DNA of 64,000 nucleotides from Salinicoccus sp. RF5 (GCF_020786625.1 NZ_JAJGRC010000001.1:62001-126000); one strand, 5' to 3'. Shown: positions 45,615-56,072, counted from the first letter of the stretch. Program-made: numbers and translations. The notes: generated by a model from the letters alone, not told the origin.

Positions 45615-48173
45615 TTACTGCTCTTCTTCATCTTCTTCTTCACTGTCTTCGTCATCATCATCGGAACTGGAGCTGCCTCCGACACGATAGCGGTCATCAT
45701 AGGAATTGGTCACCGTACCGCGGAGGTCTGAAGTGCTGAGTTCGGAATCGAAGTCCTCACCCATCCGCTGCATGATTTCGGAGTCGCTCAGGCCATCCTT
45801 GTCTTCAAGGCGTGTGTCTTCTGCAATGAGGCCTTCACGTACTTTGTCTACGTCCTTTTCGCAGTCATCTTCCATCTCCATGGTAAGTGCGCAGAATTCG
45901 ACTTCCCTGACGGAGGATGGTCTGCTGAACCGTTCATTGGCACCCATCTGCTCCGGTGCGGCCTCGCTTAGGGCCTGGGCAATGTCACGCCAGTTATAGA
46001 CGTGCAGATGCTGCTCGCTGTCTTGGTTCTCGACCTGTGGAATATTGCGGTCGTAGCCCATCCAGACGCCGAGTGTAACTTTTGGATTGTAGCCCATGAA
46101 CCATGAATCTACAAATCCATTTGATGTACCTGTCTTGGCTGCCCAGTCATACGTATCACTGACACTGTTGTAGTAATCCTGGATATAGTAGGCGGAACCT
46201 GTCTGGAAGGTCTCCTTCAGAATGTCCGTCATCAGGTATGCTGTAGAGTCCTTGAAGACCTGTGTCGCCTCGCTTTCATGTTCATAGATGACTTCGCCCG
46301 TTGGGCTGGTGATCGATTCAATCATATAGCTGTCGACCAATTCTCCATTATTGCCGAAAGTGGAGAATGCGTTCGCATTGTCCTCGACGGACATATCATT
46401 CGAACCGAGCGGGAGGGAAGGGACAAGTGTGTTCTCATCTGCATAATTGTCGCTTGAGAGCGGCATGCCCATCTTCTCGAAATACTCCTGTGGGTTATGC
46501 TGTCTGACATCTGCCCACAATCTTAGCGTGCTCAAGTTGTAAGAGTTGCTGAGCGCGTGCTTGGCGGAGACGAGCCCGAATTCTTCATCGACATCATAGT
46601 TGCGTGGGCTGTAGTCATCACCAAAAGGATTGGGGATGGTGAATATTTCATCCAGTAGCACAGTGTCGGTTGTAATGAGTCCCTTATCAATTGCGGGCCC
46701 ATAGGTGATCAGCGGCTTCATGGTCGATCCTGCCATCCTGGATGTCTGGGTGGCATGATTGATGGATGAGCGTTCATGGTCACGTCCCCCGATGAAGCCG
46801 AGGATCTTGCCGGTCTGGTTATCCTTCAGCATTGCACCGAGTTCGTGCTCGAACACTTCATCGCTTGATTCCTGCTCTTCTTCCGATGCATCCTGGGCCT
46901 CCTCGATGCTTCTTGAACCATAATAATAGCTCGAGTTGTCCTTTACATCCTGCATCGTATCGTAGATCGTCTTATCGATTGTCGTATCGATATGATATCC
47001 CTGGTTTCTCAAAGCAGTGTTGGCAAGACCTGTGTACTCCTGGTTGATCAGAGGAGTGGAATCGACATCTTCGCGTGTCAGACCATCCTCTTCAGCCAGA
47101 TGGTACTTAAGTATGTCTATACTGCGCCTTTCTACTTCATCAGTCAGGAATGGATAATTCTGGTTTGGTACAGTCACACTGTCGGTGAGGTTGGCGTACA
47201 GATCATACTCGACTGCCTCATCATACTCTTCCTGGGTGATCTTGTCTTCAAGGAGCATCCTTTCCAGTACGAAGCGCTGTCTGTTCAATCCTGCCTGACG
47301 CAGCTCCTCGTCCTTGACCGTGCCTCCCTGGAGGAATGGGGTGTAGGCATAAGGGTTCTGCGGGATACCGGCGATGAAGGCACTTTCCGCAAGATTCAAT
47401 TCAGATGCGTCCTTGCCGAAGATTCCTTCTGCAGCAGCCTGTACACCGGCGATGTTCTGACCGTTGGCATTCCGGCCGAAGGATACGGCATTCAGGTAGG
47501 CTTCTAAGATCTCTTCCTTGGACAGGAGCTTCTCTACACGGAACGCAAGCAGCAGTTCCGTCGCCTTCCTGTCGAAGGTCGTTTCATTCGTCAGCAGCTG
47601 GTTCTTGACGAGCTGCTGCGTCAGTGTACTTCCGCCTGTGCCCGATTCCGAGCCGCCGACCTGCTGGAGCGTGGCTCTGATGAAGGCTTTCGGCACGACG
47701 CCGTTATGTTCATAGAAATATTCATCCTCAGTGGCTATGAGTGCATCCACGACCTGGGGTGAAATGTCGTCATAGTCCACCCGCTCCCGTATAAGGTCGG
47801 CCCTTAATGTACCGAGCGATTCGCCGGAGCCGAAGGCGACGGTGGTACTCTCGGTCATCTCCGTGAGTGCCGTCTCCACCTCATCGGCAGGCTGGATCTC
47901 TTCATCATTTACGAGGGCTGCGAAATAGCCCACACCGATGCTGAATGCCAGTATGCCCACCAGAGTGGCTGCAAGCACTGTAAAGAGGATGATGTTCCAG
48001 ATTGTGTCATAGGCAGTAAAAAAGGAGACCCTGAGCGGGGAGCCGGCTTTTTTGAAACGCGCGATGACACTATTGAATTTCTCTTTGAAGGTGGCACCTT
48101 CAATGGAATCCCTTTTTGTATCTTTGCGTGAAAATAGGTTTTTAATATAGTTTACAAAGTCATTATTCTTCAT
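45615..48173 (-). CDS. Class A penicillin-binding protein (PBP1A-type) with acidic C-terminal tail
   Basis: 852 residues, bifunctional. A cytoplasmic basic region precedes one transmembrane helix (about 59-85). The GT51 transglycosylase carries EDEYFYEH at 149-156, and QNLAG-type motifs follow. The transpeptidase shows the serine in STMKP (about 482), S-x-N in SYNLSTL and KTGTS (about 680). The last 20 residues are Ser then only Asp and Glu with one Gln. It polymerises and cross-links peptidoglycan outside the membrane. Related staphylococci have a PBP at this place near tyrS. Confidence 0.92.
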   Translation of the reverse strand: MKNNDFVNYIKNLFSRKDTKRDSIEGATFKEKFNSVIARFKKAGSPLRVSFFTAYDTIWNIILFTVLAATLVGILAFSIGVGYFAALVNDEEIQPADEVETALTEMTESTTVAFGSGESLGTLRADLIRERVDYDDISPQVVDALIATEDEYFYEHNGVVPKAFIRATLQQVGGSESGTGGSTLTQQLVKNQLLTNETTFDRKATELLLAFRVEKLLSKEEILEAYLNAVSFGRNANGQNIAGVQAAAEGIFGKDASELNLAESAFIAGIPQNPYAYTPFLQGGTVKDEELRQAGLNRQRFVLERMLLEDKITQEEYDEAVEYDLYANLTDSVTVPNQNYPFLTDEVERRSIDILKYHLAEEDGLTREDVDSTPLINQEYTGLANTALRNQGYHIDTTIDKTIYDTMQDVKDNSSYYYGSRSIEEAQDASEEEQESSDEVFEHELGAMLKDNQTGKILGFIGGRDHERSSINHATQTSRMAGSTMKPLITYGPAIDKGLITTDTVLLDEIFTIPNPFGDDYSPRNYDVDEEFGLVSAKHALSNSYNLSTLRLWADVRQHNPQEYFEKMGMPLSSDNYADENTLVPSLPLGSNDMSVEDNANAFSTFGNNGELVDSYMIESITSPTGEVIYEHESEATQVFKDSTAYLMTDILKETFQTGSAYYIQDYYNSVSDTYDWAAKTGTSNGFVDSWFMGYNPKVTLGVWMGYDRNIPQVENQDSEQHLHVYNWRDIAQALSEAAPEQMGANERFSRPSSVREVEFCALTMEMEDDCEKDVDKVREGLIAEDTRLEDKDGLSDSEIMQRMGEDFDSELSTSDLRGTVTNSYDDRYRVGGSSSSDDDDEDSEEEDEEEQ

Positions 48174-48312
48174 TGCTACCTCCTATCCTCGGTCATTATA
48201 ACACAGAAAAAACAATAAGAGTTAGTGATAAAAGAGGGTCATGGTGGACGTTGCCACTCAAATATGAATGGTTCCGGGAGCGTGGAGTTTTGCCTCATGG
48301 ATGGATTGTCTC
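48174..48312. other. Region between PBP gene and tyrS promoter
   Basis: About 140 bases carrying the PBP ribosome site and presumably its promoter on the minus strand. The part 48230-48310 has no clear function on the plus strand; it repeats GGTGGACGTT, which recurs in the tyrS leader at about 48470. Confidence 0.35.
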
Positions 48313-48341
48313 TTGACTTTTTCACGGTAAAAATATATCAT
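48313..48341 (+). promoter_or_regulatory. Putative SigA promoter of the tyrS T-box transcript
   Basis: TTGACT (48313-48318) and TATCAT (48336-48341) with 17-base spacing. Start would be near 48348, just before the T-box stem I. Confidence 0.6.
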
Positions 48342-48349
48342 TCCTATAA

Positions 48350-48548
48350 ATTGATATTATTCGAATGGCAGACAAGTAGTTGGTTTGGCGGAATCCAGAG
48401 AGCTGATGGCAGGTGGGAATCAGTGCACGCGTCCAATGAATACACTGCATCAGTTATTCGATCGTCGGGGTGGACGTTCCTGCCCATAAAGTGAAACTGT
48501 ATGGTGGTACCGTGTACTCAAGCACCCTTACTCTCGTAGGGGTGCTTT
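48350..48548 (+). promoter_or_regulatory. T-box leader of tyrS (tyrosine specifier TAC)
   Basis: Stem I contains AGAGAGCTGATGG, and the specifier loop reads ATGAATACAC with TAC (Tyr) at 48441-48443. The T-box GGTGGTACCGTG is at about 48503-48514. The terminator AGCACCCTTAC/GTAGGGGTGCT (48521-48547) precedes a T-run. Uncharged tRNA-Tyr should relieve termination. Confidence 0.93.
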
Positions 48549-48578
48549 TTAATTTGTAAAAATTATACATGATATTAG

Positions 48579-49850
<1,272 letters not shown>

Positions 49851-49857
49851 CAGCCGG

Positions 49858-49882
49858 GACTGGTGCACTGCACCGGTCTCTT
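49858..49882 (+). terminator. tyrS terminator
   Basis: GACTGGTGCA pairs with TGCACCGGTC (one G-T pair), followed by TCTTTTG. Confidence 0.65.
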
Positions 49883-49961
49883 TTGTCATGTGCCGAGGTT
49901 TGAAATGATAGAATTAATGGTAAGATAAAGGTATAACAAAGTGCAGAACAGGAGAAGAAAA

Positions 49962-50546
49962 ATGAAAAAACTACTTATTCCATTGGGCGTCATTGTCGGA
50001 TTCTTCATCATTCTGGCAATCATATTCGCACCGAAATACAACCAGTTCGTCAACCTCGAGGAGGAAGTGAACCAGAAGGAATCCCAGATTGAAACGCAGC
50101 TGCAGAGGAGGGGCGACCTGATCCCGAACCTTGTCAGCACAGTTCAGGGATATGCTTCCCATGAAGAGGAGATCTTTACTGATATCGCCGATGCGAGAAG
50201 CCGCCTGTCCGGTGCGGAGAATGTGGAAGAGATGGCCGAGGCGAATAACGAAGTGACTTCAGCACTATCAAGGCTCCTGGCCATATCGGAAAACTATCCG
50301 GATCTTCAGGCGAGTGAGCAGTTCACAGGGCTGCGCGATGAGCTTGCAGGAGCGGAGAACCGCATAGCGGTCGCACGTCAGGACTACAATACAGCCGTGC
50401 AGGAATTCAACAGGAACACGAGGACCTTCCCGGGCAACATGGTTGCAGGAATGTTCGGCTTCTCCGAAAAACCATACTTTGAAGCGGACGAGACGAGCAG
50501 GGACGTCCCTGAAGTTGAATTCAACACCGACCAGGATGAAGAATGA
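49962..50546 (+). CDS. lemA: LemA family protein
   Basis: 194 residues from ATG 49962 (AGGAGAAG upstream). One N-terminal helix (about 4-22), then the LemA core with RRGDLIPNLVSTVQGYASHEE and the EFNRNTRTFPGNMVAGMFGF C-terminal block. LemA proteins are membrane-anchored helical bundles with the bulk probably outside in Gram-positives; function unclear. It overlaps the TPM-domain gene by 4 bases, the usual LemA-YgcG pairing. Confidence 0.93.
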   Translation: MKKLLIPLGVIVGFFIILAIIFAPKYNQFVNLEEEVNQKESQIETQLQRRGDLIPNLVSTVQGYASHEEEIFTDIADARSRLSGAENVEEMAEANNEVTSALSRLLAISENYPDLQASEQFTGLRDELAGAENRIAVARQDYNTAVQEFNRNTRTFPGNMVAGMFGFSEKPYFEADETSRDVPEVEFNTDQDEE

Positions 50547-51412
50547 TGAAACGCCTGATCATGCTCATGCTGATCATGTTCGTATTTTCCAGCCTCCCCG
50601 CCGAGGCGCGTGTATCCCTCCCGTCCCTCGATACCAGCCATTACTTCATTCAGGATAACGCAGGGGTGCTGAGCGAATCGACTATTGAGGAGCTCAATCA
50701 GATGGGAACGCATCTGGAAGAAGGCACAGGCGTTGAAATGCTGCTGCTCACCATGCCATCGACCGGCCAGGAGCACCGGCAGGATTATGCACTCAAGGCG
50801 CTGCGTGAATACGGCGTCGGCAAACAGGAGGAGGACAATGGCATCGTCATCCTCCTCAATCTGGATAATGGCAATGAATACAATAACCGGGGTGTCGAGG
50901 TCCAGGTCGGCTATGGCATTGAAGGATATCTGAACGATGCGAAGATCGGCAGGATCATCGATGACGTGGCCATGGAGCATTTCGTCGCGGCGACTGAGGC
51001 CGAGGAGGGCTCTGAAGCGGCAGCCTCCAACTATGAGCAGGGGCTTTCCAACCTCTATCAGGCGCTTTATCAGGAATCGCTTGATGCGTACGGATATGAA
51101 GAAGGAGAGTTCACCCGCGATACGCCTGAGGCAGATACCACCATGGGGGCAACAGGCGGCCAGACTCTCGGTGCTGGTGAGTCCATCTTTAGGCTCATCT
51201 TCATGATGGTCGCAATCTATCTGCTGTTCAAGTTCATGGGTGGCGGCGGCAAGCCTCCAAGAGGTGGAGGACGCCGCGGACGCAGACGGGGGCCTGTCGT
51301 GTTCTTCCCACCTTCCGGCGGCGGTGGACGCGGCGGCGGATTTGGTGGTGGTGGCTTCGGTGGCTTCGGGGGCGGCTCCGGAGGCGGAGGCGGTGCCGGC
51401 CGCGGCTTCTAA
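50543..51412 (+). CDS. TPM-domain protein (YgcG-like) with Gly-rich tail
   Basis: 289 residues. Signal peptide about 1-22, then a TPM domain (about 32-160: YFIQDNAGVLSEST, NGIVILLN, GYGIEGYLNDAKIGRII), a transmembrane helix near 212-232 and a C-terminal tail consisting mostly of Gly, Arg and Phe. TPM proteins are found with LemA and have been linked to repair of membrane or photosystem proteins in other groups. Start ATG overlaps the lemA stop. Confidence 0.88.
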   Translation: MMKRLIMLMLIMFVFSSLPAEARVSLPSLDTSHYFIQDNAGVLSESTIEELNQMGTHLEEGTGVEMLLLTMPSTGQEHRQDYALKALREYGVGKQEEDNGIVILLNLDNGNEYNNRGVEVQVGYGIEGYLNDAKIGRIIDDVAMEHFVAATEAEEGSEAAASNYEQGLSNLYQALYQESLDAYGYEEGEFTRDTPEADTTMGATGGQTLGAGESIFRLIFMMVAIYLLFKFMGGGGKPPRGGGRRGRRRGPVVFFPPSGGGGRGGGFGGGGFGGFGGGSGGGGGAGRGF

Positions 51413-51433
51413 CGATAATTAAATATAAAATTG

Positions 51434-51474
51434 AGAAGCGCCTCTGGTCGATATGACCAGAGGCGCTTCTTTTC
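51434..51474. terminator. Bidirectional terminator
   Basis: AGAAGCGCCTCTGGTC and its complement, loop of a few bases, TTTT following. Located between the convergent TPM and YjiH genes. Confidence 0.85.
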
Positions 51475-51477
51475 ATT

Positions 51478-52806
51478 TTAGAAGAATATGTGGGCAATCA
51501 CTACGATGACCGGCAGTGTAATCGCGGTACGCAATAGGAAGATGATGAACAATTTTCCGATGCCGACCGGTATTTTCGAACCGAGTATGACGCCGCCGAC
51601 TTCTGAAAGGTAGATCAGCTGGGTGATGCTCAGTGTACCGATGATGAAGCGGGTCATATCTGAAGAGACGCCTTCAATTAGGATGGCGGGAAGGAACATA
51701 TCGGTGAACCCGATGAAGAGCGATTCTGACGCGGCCTGTGCCTCCGGCACGTTCATCAGTTCGAGAACCGGTACGAAAGGTGCGCCGATCCATGTGAAGA
51801 CGGGTGTGTACTCCGCAAATATCGTCCCGAGTGTCCCGATTGCCATGACGATCGGCAACACTGCAAACCACATGTCCCCGACGGTCTTCACACCATCTTT
51901 CAGGAAATCACCGAAACCTTCAGCTTCATGTGCCCGGTCGAGGGCCTTCTTGTAACCCCAAGTGACCGGATTGTATCCTGAAGGGACGGTTTCATCTATT
52001 GCTCTACCCTCTACATAATAGTCATCCTTGATGCGGGAAAGGGGCGGAATCCTTGGCATGATCAATGCGGCGATGATGCCCGCGATGATGATCGTCATGT
52101 AGAACAGCAGGAAACGGTCCATCAGACCGATCAGGTCGAGTATGACGATTGAGAACGTGATGGAGACTACGGAGAAGGTCGTCGCGATGACCGCAGCTTC
52201 CCTTTTCGAGTAGTAGCCATTCTCATACTGGTTGCTCGTCAGCAGGACACCAACCGTACCGTCTCCGACCCATGATGCCAGGTTATCGACTGTGGAACGG
52301 CCCGGGAGGGTGAACAGCGGACGCATGATTTTGGCGAACATGGTGCCGACGAATTCGAGCAGACCATAGTTGAGCAGGAGCGGCAACAGTATGCCGGCAA
52401 AAAGGAATATGGCAAACAGTGTCGGCAGCAGATCATAGAGCATCAGTCCGCCTGTGTTTTCAGAATTTATGAACTCTGGACCGAAGACGAAATATGCCAT
52501 CAGCGAGAATACTGCACCCAGCACACGCAGGATGACCCATACTGCATTCATCCGGAACAGGTTCCTGAGGAATTCGTAACCCGGATTGACTACCCAACTG
52601 AACAGGATGGTCAGCAATGCAGAAAGATTTATCAGTATGACGACGATGAGAACAACATTGTCATAGCCAATCAGTTCATTGAGTGCATTTGCAAGATAGG
52701 CGACGGGTATCGTCGTCTCCCCATCGATATTCAGGGGGAAGAGGAACATGAATACCCCAATCAGAGAAGGAATGATGAATTTAAATAAAATTGCACGTTT
52801 ATGCAT
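51478..52806 (-). CDS. yjiH: YjiH-family membrane protein (nucleoside-recognition/Gate domain)
   Basis: 442 residues with about 11 membrane helices. Gate-domain motifs are seen (WVGDGTVGVLLTSNQYENGYYSKREAAVI). YjiH proteins are predicted transporters with unknown substrate. The gene has a likely promoter TTTACA-16-TATAAT, and a near-perfect cre site lies upstream of it, implying CcpA control. AAGGAGGC precedes the ATG. It is divergent from the dipeptidase. Confidence 0.8.
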   Translation of the reverse strand: MHKRAILFKFIIPSLIGVFMFLFPLNIDGETTIPVAYLANALNELIGYDNVVLIVVILINLSALLTILFSWVVNPGYEFLRNLFRMNAVWVILRVLGAVFSLMAYFVFGPEFINSENTGGLMLYDLLPTLFAIFLFAGILLPLLLNYGLLEFVGTMFAKIMRPLFTLPGRSTVDNLASWVGDGTVGVLLTSNQYENGYYSKREAAVIATTFSVVSITFSIVILDLIGLMDRFLLFYMTIIIAGIIAALIMPRIPPLSRIKDDYYVEGRAIDETVPSGYNPVTWGYKKALDRAHEAEGFGDFLKDGVKTVGDMWFAVLPIVMAIGTLGTIFAEYTPVFTWIGAPFVPVLELMNVPEAQAASESLFIGFTDMFLPAILIEGVSSDMTRFIIGTLSITQLIYLSEVGGVILGSKIPVGIGKLFIIFLLRTAITLPVIVVIAHIFF

Positions 52807-52828
52807 AATAAAGCCTCCTTATTAAATA

Positions 52829-52856
52829 ATTATACATAGCAATTTAAACTTGTAAA
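52829..52856 (-). promoter_or_regulatory. Putative SigA promoter of yjiH-type gene
   Basis: On the minus strand TTTACA (52856-52851) and TATAAT (52834-52829), 16 bases apart. Confidence 0.6.
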
Positions 52857-52868
52857 TCTCAAAGAAAA

Positions 52869-52882
52869 AGAAAACGTTTTCA
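52869..52882. promoter_or_regulatory. cre site between yjiH-type gene and dipeptidase
   Basis: AGAAAACGTTTTCA matches 13 of 14 bases of the palindrome TGAAAACGTTTTCA. Its centre is about 54 bases upstream of the likely yjiH start point, a distance typical of activation (as at ackA) rather than roadblock. Confidence 0.75.
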
Positions 52883-52993
52883 CATACTGAATTTATTTTA
52901 TACAACTAGTAATAGTTATGCAATCTAATTCTTTTCTTATTGATTCAAGACATCCATGATTATTGTTATACTCGCAGAAAAGGAGGAGATGGA

Positions 52994-53950
52994 ATGGAAA
53001 TCATCGATACACATTGTGATGCACTGCTGAAACTTCAATCCGACTACAGAGAAAGCTACCGTAGCAAAGAACGCAGCCTTAATTTCAAGGATGGGGAAAA
53101 TCTCGATACGAGTGCAGAGAAACTGAGGAAAGGTGGCGTCAAGGTCCAGTTCTTTGCCATCTTCATCCCACCGATGCTGCCGGATAATGAGAAATGGCAG
53201 CATGCACTCGAACAGGTGGATTGCTTCTATAATGAAGTGTTGGCGGAAGACGGTTTCGTGCACATACGGAACTTCGAGGACATCGACCGTCTGGAAGAAG
53301 GGGAGATCGGTGCTGTGCTTGCTCTGGAAGGGGTGGACGCGATAGGGAATGATCTGATGAAGCTGAGGACCCTCTTCAGGCTGGGTGTACTGTCCGTCGG
53401 CCTTACATGGAACGATGGAAACCTTGCTGCCGACGGTGTAGGCGAGCACAGGGGCACCGGCCTGTCTAAATTCGGATTCGATGTGGTGGATTGCTGCAAC
53501 CGCCACAATGTCCTGGTGGATGTGAGCCATCTTAATCCTGAAGGCGTGGATGATGTCATCAGGAGTGCCGAGCGCGTCATCGCAACACATTCGAATGCAA
53601 GGGAAATATTCGACCATCGGAGAAATCTCCATGATGCGCAGATAAAAGCGCTGATCAATAAAGGCGGCATGGTCAACATCGTCTTCAATCCGCCCTTCAT
53701 CGAGGAGGGGACTCCTGGTATAGAAGCACTTTTCGCGCACATAGACCGGATCATCGAGCTTGGAGGTGAGCAGGCCATCGGACTCGGCTCGGATTTCGAC
53801 GGCATCGCATCATATGTGGAGGGACTTGAAGACGCAGGGAAATACCAGAACCTTGTAGAAGCGCTCGTCGAGAGGTATGGTGAAGACTTTGCTGAAAGAA
53901 TCACTCATCTGAACTTCATGGAAAGGTACGTAAAAAAAGACTTGTCCTAA
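52994..53950 (+). CDS. Membrane (renal-type) dipeptidase, M19 family
   Basis: 318 residues from ATG 52994 after AAAAGGAGGAG. M19 amidohydrolase-like barrel: HxD in IDTHCDAL (His7, Asp9), a bridging glutamate in ALEGVDA, and histidines in DVSHLNPEG and ATHSNAR, GLGSDFDG near the end. It hydrolyses dipeptides, including ones with D-residues; despite the family name no membrane anchor is present. Its stop lies in the loop of the terminator. Confidence 0.9.
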   Translation: MEIIDTHCDALLKLQSDYRESYRSKERSLNFKDGENLDTSAEKLRKGGVKVQFFAIFIPPMLPDNEKWQHALEQVDCFYNEVLAEDGFVHIRNFEDIDRLEEGEIGAVLALEGVDAIGNDLMKLRTLFRLGVLSVGLTWNDGNLAADGVGEHRGTGLSKFGFDVVDCCNRHNVLVDVSHLNPEGVDDVIRSAERVIATHSNAREIFDHRRNLHDAQIKALINKGGMVNIVFNPPFIEEGTPGIEALFAHIDRIIELGGEQAIGLGSDFDGIASYVEGLEDAGKYQNLVEALVERYGEDFAERITHLNFMERYVKKDLS

Positions 53951-53968
53951 CTTGGACAAGTCTTTCTA
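53936..53968. terminator. Terminator over the dipeptidase stop codon
   Basis: AAAGACTTGTCC and GGACAAGTCTTT form a 12-bp stem; the TAA stop (53948-53950) is in the loop. TCT follows. The next gene on the minus strand ends inside the same hairpin region. Confidence 0.75.
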
Positions 53969-54466
53969 TGAGCCTTCATCGGGAGTAAGCTCCCCATAAT
54001 GGTCCTGGATTTGATTATAGCGTTCATCCACCAGCTCCTCTTGGGATTCTATTTCGGCAAGGATCGCATCGACTTCCTCTTTGAATTCTGAATCCCCAAG
54101 CGGGTTATAGTTGATGACGGTACGGCTGAACTCCCCGTTCAGTTCAACGAGCGTCTCCAAGGAATCGATATAGGTGAGCATCTCTTCCTTGAGCTGTTCA
54201 TGCTCTGATCCGGTGACCGAATAATTATGGATGGTCCGCCTGAAATCTTCAATTGCCGGAAGCATCTCATCGTAGATCAGCTTGAGCTGTGCTTCCCGGT
54301 CTGCCTCACCGCTGTCCTCCATTTCCTCGAGCATAGTGGAGAATTCGGTTTCCAGTTCATCATGATTCCTCTCGAAAGCTTCGTAAAGTTCGTCCAGGGC
54401 ATCCTGGTCAGCCTGCGCACACCCTGCAAGAAGGAGAAATATGAGCAATGGAAGCAATTTTTTCAT
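53966..54466 (-). CDS. YkyA-like lipoprotein
   Basis: 166 residues. Signal peptide with lipobox LAGC (Cys16). The mature part is acidic and wholly helical with heptad-like spacing (coiled coil), resembling the YkyA (putative cell-wall binding lipoprotein) family. Function unknown. GAGGTGG stands before the ATG. It is divergent from the MFS gene. Confidence 0.78.
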   Translation of the reverse strand: MKKLLPLLIFLLLAGCAQADQDALDELYEAFERNHDELETEFSTMLEEMEDSGEADREAQLKLIYDEMLPAIEDFRRTIHNYSVTGSEHEQLKEEMLTYIDSLETLVELNGEFSRTVINYNPLGDSEFKEEVDAILAEIESQEELVDERYNQIQDHYGELTPDEGS

Positions 54467-54501
54467 AATACCACCTCATACTCATTTTAACACGTATCAG
54501 T

Positions 54502-54529
54502 TTGATTGAATCGTGATATGTTGTATAAT
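54502..54529 (+). promoter_or_regulatory. Putative SigA promoter of the MFS gene
   Basis: TTGATT (54502-54507) and TATAAT (54524-54529), 16 bases apart. Confidence 0.6.
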
Positions 54530-54561
54530 AATCAGGTTGACTTTTTGAATGGGTGGTTATA

Positions 54562-55707
54562 ATGAATAGAAAATTATTGGTGACATTTACCGTCGGCGTC
54601 TTTCTTCTGGGCATGATGGAACTCATCATCTCCGGTATATTGGAACTGATGAGTTCGGATCTCGGCATTTCAAATGCCTTGACGGGACAGCTGATTACAG
54701 TGTATGCAGTGAGTTTTGCGATATTTGGGCCGATACTGGTCAAGGCAACTGAGAAATTAAGGCCGAAACCTGTAATCCTCGTCTCACTGGTCGTGTTCAT
54801 TCTCGGGAACGTAGTATTCGGATTGTCCAGTACATTCATGATGCTGGCGTTGGGGCGTGTCATTACGGCACTTGCAGCAGCGGTATTCATCGTCAAGATC
54901 ATGGATATGACCGTGCTGCTTTCCGAACCCGCAATACGCGGCCGCATGATCGCCCTCGTCTACATGGGCTTCAGTGCAGCAAACGTCTTTGGCATTCCAA
55001 TCGGCACAATCATCGGACAGCAGTTCGGATGGCGGGTCATTTTCTGGCTTGTCATTGTGATAGCAGTTATAGTAGGGTTAGGCATCATCGCCCTGGCACC
55101 GAACAGGAGGGGTGACGATCTGGGTGATCCCGTCCCGGACAAGATACTGGACAAGAGGAACATCGTACTCTACATAGGGATCACGATGTCTGTACTGATC
55201 GGTAACTACATTGTGCTCGGCTATATTTCCCCGCTCATGACGACCAATGGGTACAGCATTGAAAATGTTTCCGTTGCACTTCTCATCGCCGGTGTCGGCG
55301 GTATGCTCGGAACCATCCTCGGCGGCAATCTGGTCGACAGGATCGGCACACGCCGCACCTTGATGATCATGCTGTCGCTGTTCATCATATCGATGGCGGC
55401 GATGCCGCTGATATATGGCATTCCGGTACTGTTCTATATCAACCTCTTCCTTTGGAGCCTATTCCAGTGGAGTACAAGCCCGGCCGTCCAAAGCGGCCTG
55501 GTCGAGAACGTACAGGGTTCTGCCGCTGTGGTCTTCAGCTGGAACATGTCCGGACTCAATCTCGGCATAGGCATCGGGGCCGTCATCGGCGGCATCTACA
55601 TCAGCCAATTCGACATCGGATATGCACCATGGCTCAGTGTATTCATCATTGCCATGGGTCTCCTGTGCGCCATATTCGTCAAGGAGACGGAAAAATCCTA
55701 CCAATAA
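54562..55707 (+). CDS. MFS transporter, DHA1-type efflux family
   Basis: 381 residues from ATG 54562, 12 hydrophobic segments. Motif A after helix 2 is loosely kept (GPILVKATEKLRPK) and VDRIGTRRT repeats it in the second half. Relatives export drugs or sugars; the substrate is not deducible. A small membrane protein gene follows 25 bases later and may be co-transcribed. Confidence 0.85.
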   Translation: MNRKLLVTFTVGVFLLGMMELIISGILELMSSDLGISNALTGQLITVYAVSFAIFGPILVKATEKLRPKPVILVSLVVFILGNVVFGLSSTFMMLALGRVITALAAAVFIVKIMDMTVLLSEPAIRGRMIALVYMGFSAANVFGIPIGTIIGQQFGWRVIFWLVIVIAVIVGLGIIALAPNRRGDDLGDPVPDKILDKRNIVLYIGITMSVLIGNYIVLGYISPLMTTNGYSIENVSVALLIAGVGGMLGTILGGNLVDRIGTRRTLMIMLSLFIISMAAMPLIYGIPVLFYINLFLWSLFQWSTSPAVQSGLVENVQGSAAVVFSWNMSGLNLGIGIGAVIGGIYISQFDIGYAPWLSVFIIAMGLLCAIFVKETEKSYQ

Positions 55708-55732
55708 TGCCAGTAAAAGGGTGTGAGTTCAA

Positions 55733-56032
55733 ATGTTCATCAGATTGATACTGATTATTGCACTGTCATTTTTCGTCATATATGGACTGAACTATCTGGA
55801 TCTCGCAGATATCGGCTACAGTTTCCAGACTGTGGCTGTGACAGCCATCGTACTGATTGTGCTCGGGATTCTTTACCGCGTATTTACGAAATTCCTGAAA
55901 GTGCTGCTCTTCGTGTTCGTATTTCTGCCGCTCGTGGCACTGCTCATATATTATCTCTACTCCTTTGTTACAGGCACTCCGATGGAGATGCCTGATATGG
56001 ATTGGATCGAAAAGGGAACTCAATGGCTTTGA
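55733..56032 (+). CDS. Small three-helix membrane protein of unknown function
   Basis: 99 residues with three hydrophobic stretches (about 3-20, 31-52, 57-80) and an acidic C-terminal end. No family recognised. It follows the MFS gene closely; ATG 55733 has a weak purine-rich upstream site. Its stop overlaps the terminator hairpin, which supports a real transcript end here. Confidence 0.65.
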   Translation: MFIRLILIIALSFFVIYGLNYLDLADIGYSFQTVAVTAIVLIVLGILYRVFTKFLKVLLFVFVFLPLVALLIYYLYSFVTGTPMEMPDMDWIEKGTQWL

Positions 56033-56043
56033 GTTCCCTTTTA
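56010..56043 (+). terminator. Terminator over the stop of the small membrane protein
   Basis: AAAAGGGAACTCAA and TTGAGTTCCCTTTT form a 14-bp stem; the TGA stop (56030-56032) is in the second arm. Confidence 0.8.
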
Positions 56044-56072
56044 CTATTGAAACGATATATTATGTTCATCAA

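Noticed and set aside
51230-51410. G+C-rich simple repeats at the end of the TPM gene
   Set aside because: They encode the Gly-rich tail commonly found in this family.
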